NCBI GenBank assembly: GCA_021229015.1
Contig: CM037781.1
Location: 41,035,417-41,099,416 of the forward strand
Length of the DNA stretch: 64,000 nt
Source of the DNA: Solen grandis
Taxonomy: Eukaryota; Mollusca; Bivalvia; Adapedonta; Solenidae
Reading direction: 5' to 3'
This document shows, piece by piece, positions 56,580 through 64,000 of this stretch. A model generated the notes under the pieces. It had not been told where the DNA came from. It made no database searches and was given only the letters and a program-made list of their open reading frames with translations. How positions within the stretch are numbered: the first letter of the stretch is position 1; each line of letters begins with the position of its first letter. A program made the translations under genes and the position numbers.

Positions 56580-58578
56580 CATTGTACAGTAAAAACACCA
56601 TGGCTCTCTCTCATAGTTTTCTTTTTTTAGTTTACAACTTTATCAGAAATATATGTACAAAAAATGTCTTAGTGTGTTAAAAGCATTTTTCTATGAAAAA
56701 GAACACTAAAAAGTTAAGTTTTTTTTTTTTTTTTTTATTATTTTTAATTATAATATTGTGTTTTAATTCCCTATGAAATATTGAACATATTTCTTAATTA
56801 TCTGCGTGTTTTTCTTAAGATAAGGCAGACCTTAAAACGGATGCAAATTATATGTTGATCTTCTAACTGACAATGAATTATAATTAACTTGAGACTGTTA
56901 TATTGTTTACCTGTGCATTTTATTACATATAACCTTAAAATTCATTTAGTTATGTTTATATAATGAAAAATAGAAAAAGGGGGAAAAAATCAAAGGCCTA
57001 AAAATGATTTTTTCCCCTTTATGAGGACCATAAAGTAGGGAAAAAAGAGTAGAAAATGATAGAATAGTTCCTTTAATGACAAACCTTTCTTTTTTTTAAG
57101 AGTGTAAAAAAATAATAATGTAGAATGAATCTGAATAACTAGGCAGGATAGTCTAAGTGTAAAAAATTAAAAATGTAAACATAGCATTATGCAATTAATA
57201 GCAGCTGGTTTTAAACCGACAAAAGATAAAAAAAATAAAATAGAAGTAACTATATAATAAAAATCAGAGTATAAACTGATGAAAAAGTGCTATTCTCTTG
57301 GTTTTTGATTTTACTCAAAATAAAAAATACAATGAAATTTAATAAAGTAATAATAAAAATAAATATGCAATTAAAAAAAAACCCAGACCCTTACATCAAA
57401 GGCTTCTTGCAATCGTATAATAAATACCTCACTCCAAAATCAAAGAAAATGAAAACAAATAAATTACGCATCTTAAAATATAAAGAAATATTTAACGTAA
57501 AAGTTCTTAAAACCTGAATTTCTTTTTCATCTTTCATATTAAAATAAACATTTTCTTTGATCAATTGAACTGGTTTATGTAGGTCTCAAAATAAATCTAT
57601 GACAAAGGCAGGAATCTTTCAAAGTCTTGATAATTACTGTAGAAATTCCGACAGAAGCAAACACAAAATTTTAAACTGTCACAAGATATGCGATTTATTG
57701 CATTCAATTTTTAATCATTATTTGTTTTATCTATTTTTATATTCAATAGTCTAAAAAAAAGTCCCCTGAATGTATATTTAGATCTTCTTGATAAATATTT
57801 TCATGAAATCAATACTTTAAAAAATCAAAATGTCACTTACGTTTCTTCGAATTTCACTACTGGTATAATAAATATATAAAGCAGATAATTACCCTAAATA
57901 ATATTTCTTTTAAACTTTCTGCCATTTGATGGTATTCTTTATTTTTCTTCAGTCGTTTTCAAATATAAATACTAATAAAACATTCACACAAGTTTCTTTG
58001 AATTTTGATGCATATATTTTTATTTATCTATATAAAAGATCATCAAACAGCTCAGAACTTTCACCCTAATTTTTTTGGATATGATGTTTCTTATATGATG
58101 AATTATATGCATATAATTATGATTTTTTTTTTTTTTCTATTTCAAAATGTTCCATTTTTCACTTTTTACAACTACCCTCCACACATTCATAGCTACTTCT
58201 TCCTAGAATACATTTCCCCTGTTTTATGACAATCTTTTTGCATAAAGTTAACATGAATAATGCAGATTATGGGGAAATTAAGACCTTTTTTTAAGTTCAA
58301 AACATTTAAAACCACATTTCATTTTCATTAAATCTTTTTTTTTTCTTTTTTTTTGAGAGGAAAAAATGATTTATCATATCCATATTTTTTAATACTTTTA
58401 TTATTTTAAAATCATCAACAAGTTAAAATCTTGGACGGATTTAATTTGACAGCTGGAGACAAAAGAGTATTTTTGTAAATTTGAACTTTATTGAATTATG
58501 TGCATCTTAAATTATATATTTCATATACGTATATTTCATCAGATGCTTTTTCTACTGATATATAAAATAAAAACAAGA

Positions 58579-58610
<32 letters not shown>

Positions 58611-59230
58611 CAAAAGAAAATTAAGTAAATAAAATAAAATCCTTTTAACTTGGAAATACATACTTGAAAATATTTGATACAATAAAGGATAAAATTTGGA
58701 AATCATCCTAAATCAAAATTACTATGAAAAAGCGTACCTCTGGAATTTGTTAGTATTCAGCAATATCATTCAAGACCAATAAAGTCCAAGTTCATGACAA
58801 ACTTTCTCCCTGCCAGCCAAATGACAAGATGTGAAAATCCAAAATATGTCCAGGCTTTTGTGTAACTGTAGTAACCACATATGAATAAGCTCTAAATTTA
58901 TTTTATAACTTACCCACATGGACTTAACCATTTTATCACTTTAATGACAAACATGTCAAAAACGAAAACAGATCAAAATCAATTTCTAGCATGAATTACA
59001 TCCTCATTAAAAAAAAATAATTTTTTTTATCCATTTTTATCTTTAATTTTTTTTAACTTTACTTTTTCTGTAATTACAATAACAGCTATATATAATTTCA
59101 AATGCTGAACTAAATATTTAAAATGTTGTAATTTATGAGAATTCTATTTCTATTTGTCTTTCAGCAGATATCTTCATGGTTGATGAAGTGAAGACCTGTA
59201 ATGATATGTTTATTTCTGTGCTGTTGTCAA
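56580..59230. other. Very AT-rich non-coding stretch
   Basis: Long A/T runs, including about 30 A at 58580-58609. No gene is supported; open frames are K/N/F-rich artefacts. Confidence 0.5.
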
Positions 59231-59244
59231 AACCTAAATAAACA

Positions 59245-59395
59245 GCATGGGGAGTAAAATTCCAAAATCTATCACTTGCCCATCCCAACTTTGAGAAAGA
59301 AAAATCCAGAAAAAAGATTTTTTTTTTTTTCACTCGCCCTGATCTAAAAGTTCACTCGCCATGACGAGCGGGGGAGAAGAATTTTACCCTGTATA
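59245..59395. mobile_element. Small inverted-repeat element with CTCGCC motifs (weak)
   Basis: GGGGAGTAAAATTCC at left and GAATTTTACCCTG at right are roughly inverted. The inside holds ATCACTTGCCC and two CACTCGCC motifs. Confidence 0.35.
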
Positions 59396-59804
59396 GGGTC
59401 CATTGCAAACTCCTAATTTTGAGTCATTGTCCAAAAGTTCTCAAAAAACCCCGAAAAAACTTGAATTAGATCTCAGACTCAATCTCACATACCATACTCA
59501 AAATTTATATATAATTTCAAGGCACTATCTAGAAACTGAGCATGAAAATCATACTTCAGATTTTTTTTTCAATATTGTATATTTTGCTCCAGGTTTTGAT
59601 GGAAAAGGACTTCTGTTTTTCAAAGGAACAGCTTTATAAACAAATTGGATGACTCCAACCTTTTGACAGCTCAGGACTCCGGATCCTAGCCGGATCCTTA
59701 ATGTTATGTTGATGTATTTCCATCAGTAAATGAACATTATATACGGCATTGTGAAACTGAAGAGAGCCAACACTTAAAAACCTGACCAGACTGTTTTTAA
59801 TAAT

Positions 59805-60050
59805 TTACTTACCCACCCTAAAGTGTTTTGGTCATTTGGTGACTCTTGTATACAAGAAACAGATATAGTGCTGTGTCACTATGCATTTATCATGCCTTGG
59901 ACGTGTGGCATGATACCATACTCAGCCAAATTTTCTTCACACCTGAGGCACTACCTTATATACTGAACTTTATAAGCATAGAGGAAATATACCTGCCACT
60001 TTTAACAAGATTGATATGTCATGATCAGGGATTGAACTCACATTTTCCTA
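59805..60050 (-). mobile_element. SINE copy related to 35.8 kb
   Basis: CAGATATAGTGCTGTGTCAC, TGTGGCATGATACCATACTC and a degraded tRNA-like end with GTTCAATCC on the minus strand. Confidence 0.6.
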
Positions 60051-60051
60051 G

Positions 60052-60293
60052 TTAACCCTTTCCCTCATGTAGACTCATTTTGACGCACTCAATAGGTACC
60101 ACATAAAGCCTGATCTGCAGAAAACCACAGTTAAACCTTACCAAATTTAATTATAAAATCCTCATTTCCAGACCACTGAGGAGCAGCGAACAGCATAAAA
60201 CCTGAGCAGCCTGCGAGTTACTCGCAGGCTGATCTGGTTTTACGCTGTTCGCCTAGGTCTTTTCATGGTTTCCTCTATGAGGGAAAGGGTTAA
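60052..60293. mobile_element. piggyBac-like TTAA MITE, copy 8
   Basis: TTAA at both ends, 242 bp, inner palindrome intact. It is inserted beside the tRNA-like end of a SINE. Confidence 0.82.
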
Positions 60294-61365
60294 TGGATGA
60301 ATGGATTAACCTAAACTGCATGAAAACTAATGGCTACCAGAGGACTAGTTGTATAAAACCTAATCAGCTGGCATATTATTTGAGTGATAAATTCTGGTTA
60401 CTTATATTATTTTCTCTCCTACTGCTGTTTACAAAAGATAATTTATGGGAAAAAATCATTTCAGCATATCTCTTGGAAGATGGAGCTTCCTTGATTAAGA
60501 CAAGTATGGCAGATTTAATGACTTCATTTGAATTCAGATGTTTTAGAAGTGTAAAAGAATACAAAATGGTTTAAAAATGAAGCCAGAAAACAAACTGATG
60601 AATCAATTCTATTAAAATGAGTCATACATTTGGAGGAGATGATTTAAAGTAAAAGATACAAGAAACTCTTAAAAGAAATAAATCTGATATCATTTGTCAT
60701 TTTTTCTTATTTTTATGTGAGAGAGTGGTGCCATTAACACATTTTCTGATGTTTACCAGAGAAATGATGAAAAAATATGGTACCATATTTTGGGGGAGGG
60801 GAATTTTATAACTAAATTTACATTTTACCAGTTAACCCCAAAAGTGTTATGTTATTATAATATTTTTCTTATATTTCATGACTTGAATGTGAAAAAAACA
60901 AAAAACATCCTCATTATTATATCAATATGAAACTACTTATAGCAGACAAAACATAATAAAATATGCTCAATACTTTGTCTGTTTTCTCTTTTATTCTATA
61001 TTTTTCCTGGACTCTTCATTCCCCTTTGAAATAATTATGAAAATTACACAGAATGTTTCCCTTTACTTTCCAAATCAACAATAAACCTGCCTAAATTCAA
61101 TTTGTGAATTTTAGATGGCTTGTTTCATTACCCGGGTAAGCCCTTTTTTCAATTAAAGAATAAGAAAATCTTAAAATCTATAAAGCATTCATTTAAAATG
61201 CACTTTAAAAACATTGTAACAACTATCCAATAAAAAAAATGTTGATTTATGTTTTGATATTTTGTCAGGTAGGCAAACAGGTAAACCAGAATTCTCAAAT
61301 GATATCTTTTCAGCTTTTATATAACAATAAATAATTAATATTTAAAGGCGTTTGAGCGTTTTTTT
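60294..61365. other. AT-rich non-coding stretch
   Basis: No gene or repeat is supported. Confidence 0.45.
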
Positions 61366-62603
61366 TCTAACGCATACATGCCATATCTCCCGGCGGGAGA
61401 TTAAATCTCCCGGGATTTCGACTTGTCTCCCGATCTCCCGCCGGGAGGTGAAAATCTCCCGGTCTGACTTAAATCAAACTGGTTTCCCTTTGAACTCAGT
61501 ATAATCCATTTTATTACCGAGCTATGATACATCATTAGGAAGATTACGTAAGAACATGTGTTAGTATCAATCCTGACCAGTGTGCTGTACACAGCCGCAA
61601 GCAATGTCCTTATCCAATCAAATTGCATAATTCAGACAGGTAGCAGATTGGACACTCTATCAGTTGAAACAATTATCGTCGGGTAATTAGCAGCTATCAA
61701 GGCAATACTAAAGCTAGAATGAGTACGGTTAGGATGGTACACTGTAATAAAGACGTAAATCTTATCATGGATAAAAAAGGTCCGGAGAATAGCTAATCCT
61801 TACTTACGGAAGTGTAAACAATAAATGATAATTAGATCAACTGTTTACCAATCATTTAAATCTTAACAAAACTCATCATATTGACACATCATAGAAAGTA
61901 CACCTCAGCTAGCGATAAATTGCAAATGAATTGCTAATTTTCACACCGAAAATGACTTTATATACAACGGATATCGTCTGCTGAGTAATTTCCTATAATG
62001 AGATGTCATGATCGGAAGAGTTGGGTAACCACTTCATACCACCATACCGTACACGATAAATATTTTAAGCTAAATAATATTTTAGCTAAAAGCAATTTAA
62101 TTCAGAAAAAAAGAATACACAGATGGAAGGTGAAAGTATTATTAAATATGATCTAACTTTTTATCTTTATTCATCCCCATTAATTAAAACCTTATGATCA
62201 GAAATCATTCTATAAATCAAAGATACTGTATCAATTTAAATGTGTTTGATGTAAATGGCATGTTCTCCAATTTGTTACAAGTTAGTGTTGCATTTAATGT
62301 AAAACAGTGCTTGTGGAAAGTTAAGTTTCTATTTGAATTAGATTTATTAATAAATTTTGTATTTTTTTTTTACATATAAATTTCATATGGTATTTTCATT
62401 AAATGCAATAAACAGTATATAATATAAACTGTTAATGAATTTAATAAAGGGGTAATCAAATGTGTATTTTTTATTTATTTTTTATTAAGAACGTCTCTTC
62501 GATATATGTCGTAAAATCTCCCTGGCTGGACCCCAAATCTCCCTGTGAAAATATCAAAATCTCCCTGGGAGACACTGAAAATATGGCATGTATGCTAACG
62601 TAC
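61366..62603. mobile_element. 1.24 kb inverted-repeat element with ATCTCCC...GGGAGAT palindromes
   Basis: GCATACATGCCATAT (61372-61386) and its exact reverse complement ATATGGCATGTATGC (62581-62595) bound the element. Inside the left end are CTCCCGGCGGGAG, CTCCCGGGA and CTCCCGCCGGGAG palindromes; inside the right end CTCCCTGG, CTCCCTGTG and CTCCCTGGGAG. The middle is AT-rich and has no coding capacity. Confidence 0.65.
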
Positions 62604-63830
62604 AGATTTTTCTAAAAATTTGCATATAAGTACTATAGACTTCAACTTAAAGATCTATGAATTAAAAATAGGGGGTCACTTATGCTTGTTTTAGAGATCA
62701 AGCTTATGGTAGGGCATCACTATTTGCTAAAAATTTGTTGAAAAACATGGCATTAAAATATAAGAAAAATTTCGTTTCTAAATACTGTAACAGCATATTA
62801 AAATGATATTTTTAAAAAAAATATATCACCATTTGTAACCAATAATGTATTCTATAAGTTCCAGATAAAAATACTGTCAAATATGCATTGAAAATACAAA
62901 TCAGACATAAAATCTCATTTGTGACAGGACCAAAATATATACAAAAACTATCCCAAAACTCTGAATTTTTATATATATTTTTCTTAATAAAAAAAAATTC
63001 AACAGACAGATTTGCTTTATTTTTTCTGTGTCAGTTCTCTGATATAAATGCTTTCTGAAAATACATACCTCACTAGATTTGTTTATTTTTAAAACTAAAA
63101 CTGCTTTTCTATTGAAATTTTAGCCAAATTTGCGTAAAAACACTAAAATGTGACTTTTTGTACCTTCAAAATTTGGTAAATATACTTTTGATGATATTCT
63201 TAACACATGAATATTAAAATTTGGGCTTTCTTCTATCAGTCTACTTAAAATAAATGAGAAATTAAAAATTTTTTTTTTACCAAAATCAAAATCAGCTGTA
63301 ACCCACTGAAATGTCCATAAGAGTAAAAGTGTACCCTTTAATTAGATTATTATAAAATTCATATAATTCCTTGGTTTAAAAAGTTAAAAATGTACACCTA
63401 TGAAGTATAATGCAGTTTACATTCAAGGATTTTTTTCTCTCCATGTATCAAAAGCATTTTTTTACTCTATCCAGGTGTGACCCATTAAAAATATAAGCAA
63501 ATTTGTCATGTGAATTTATATAAAAAAAATTTTTCCGTTTATTATATAACAAGAAACTTGCAAATAAAGTAATATTAACCTATCTGTGTAATAATATACA
63601 CAGTATATATCCTACTCAAAGTTTACCTTGCATCAAATATTTTCTTAGGTTGTCGTATTCAAAAACTTAAGATATAACATCAGAAACAAAGGAAATATTA
63701 TTTATCTAAATAAAAAAAATAAAAAAATAGAAATCTCTCAATATTATCAAACTTATACTAAACTTTACATACCAATATTTCATATACAAAAAGCTGAATA
63801 TTTTTGCTGATAAGAAACAGTTTTGTTTTT
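62604..63830. other. AT-rich non-coding stretch
   Basis: Nothing recognisable. ACCCACTGAAATGTCCATAAG near 63302 and a similar GACCCATTAAAAAT near 63480 might be one old duplicated piece. Confidence 0.4.
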
Positions 63831-63833
63831 ACC

Positions 63834-64000
63834 AACCCTATATAGATCACGTTCTACTAACCCTATATAGACGGATTTCTACTGATTCTATGTAGATTTT
63901 CTACTGACCTTATATAGACATTTCTACTGACCCAATATAGATTGATTTCTACTGACCCTATATAGATTGATTTCTACTGACCCTATATAGATTGATTTCT
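63834..64000. repeat. ~25 bp tandem array cut by the window edge
   Basis: Unit CTACTGACCCTATATAGATT plus GATTT; about seven copies, becoming more uniform toward the right edge, so the array continues outside. Confidence 0.88.

Overview
The window looks like nuclear DNA of an animal, most likely a bivalve mollusc. It is AT-rich, its genes are split by long GT-AG introns, and it is packed with short non-autonomous transposons and minisatellites. The bivalve assignment is an inference from repeat style (pearl/Helentron-like elements with about 160 bp core half-repeats, TTAA-flanked MITEs, tRNA-headed SINEs, a DIRS element). No gene here fixes the species. A 100-base run of N (28282-28381) is an assembly gap.

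Left end (1-9.6 kb) is transposon-derived. The minus strand of 1-1680 is one unbroken frame of a reverse transcriptase with a zinc knuckle of the R2-like (restriction-like-endonuclease) non-LTR type, running off the window. A small MITE follows, then a nearly complete minus-strand DIRS-like tyrosine-recombinase retrotransposon (about 2.6-7.58 kb) with gag-like, RT/RNase H and recombinase frames, inverted terminal repeats and a hairpin-rich leader array. Next comes a four-unit pearl/Helentron-like element.

Gene A (minus, 27340 to 16540) is the best supported cellular gene: seven exons with matching phases and consensus splice sites, encoding about 1,425 residues of mostly disordered, Ser-rich protein. 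Its first coding exon is broken in this sequence by two apparent one-base deletions in A-rich runs. I do not recognise the family. It carries two CtBP-type PLxLS motifs, a KEN box and a Cys-rich acidic patch.

Gene B (minus) is represented by one large internal exon (about 52696-54178). Smaller exon-like islands at about 42.5 and 33.4 kb fit its phase, but linkage is unproven. The rest of 27-52 kb is intronic or intergenic and full of repeats: piggyBac-like TTAA MITEs, SINEs, Helentron-like elements and many minisatellites. The right end (54-64 kb) is very AT-rich, with more MITEs, a 1.2 kb inverted-repeat element and a tandem array cut by the window edge.
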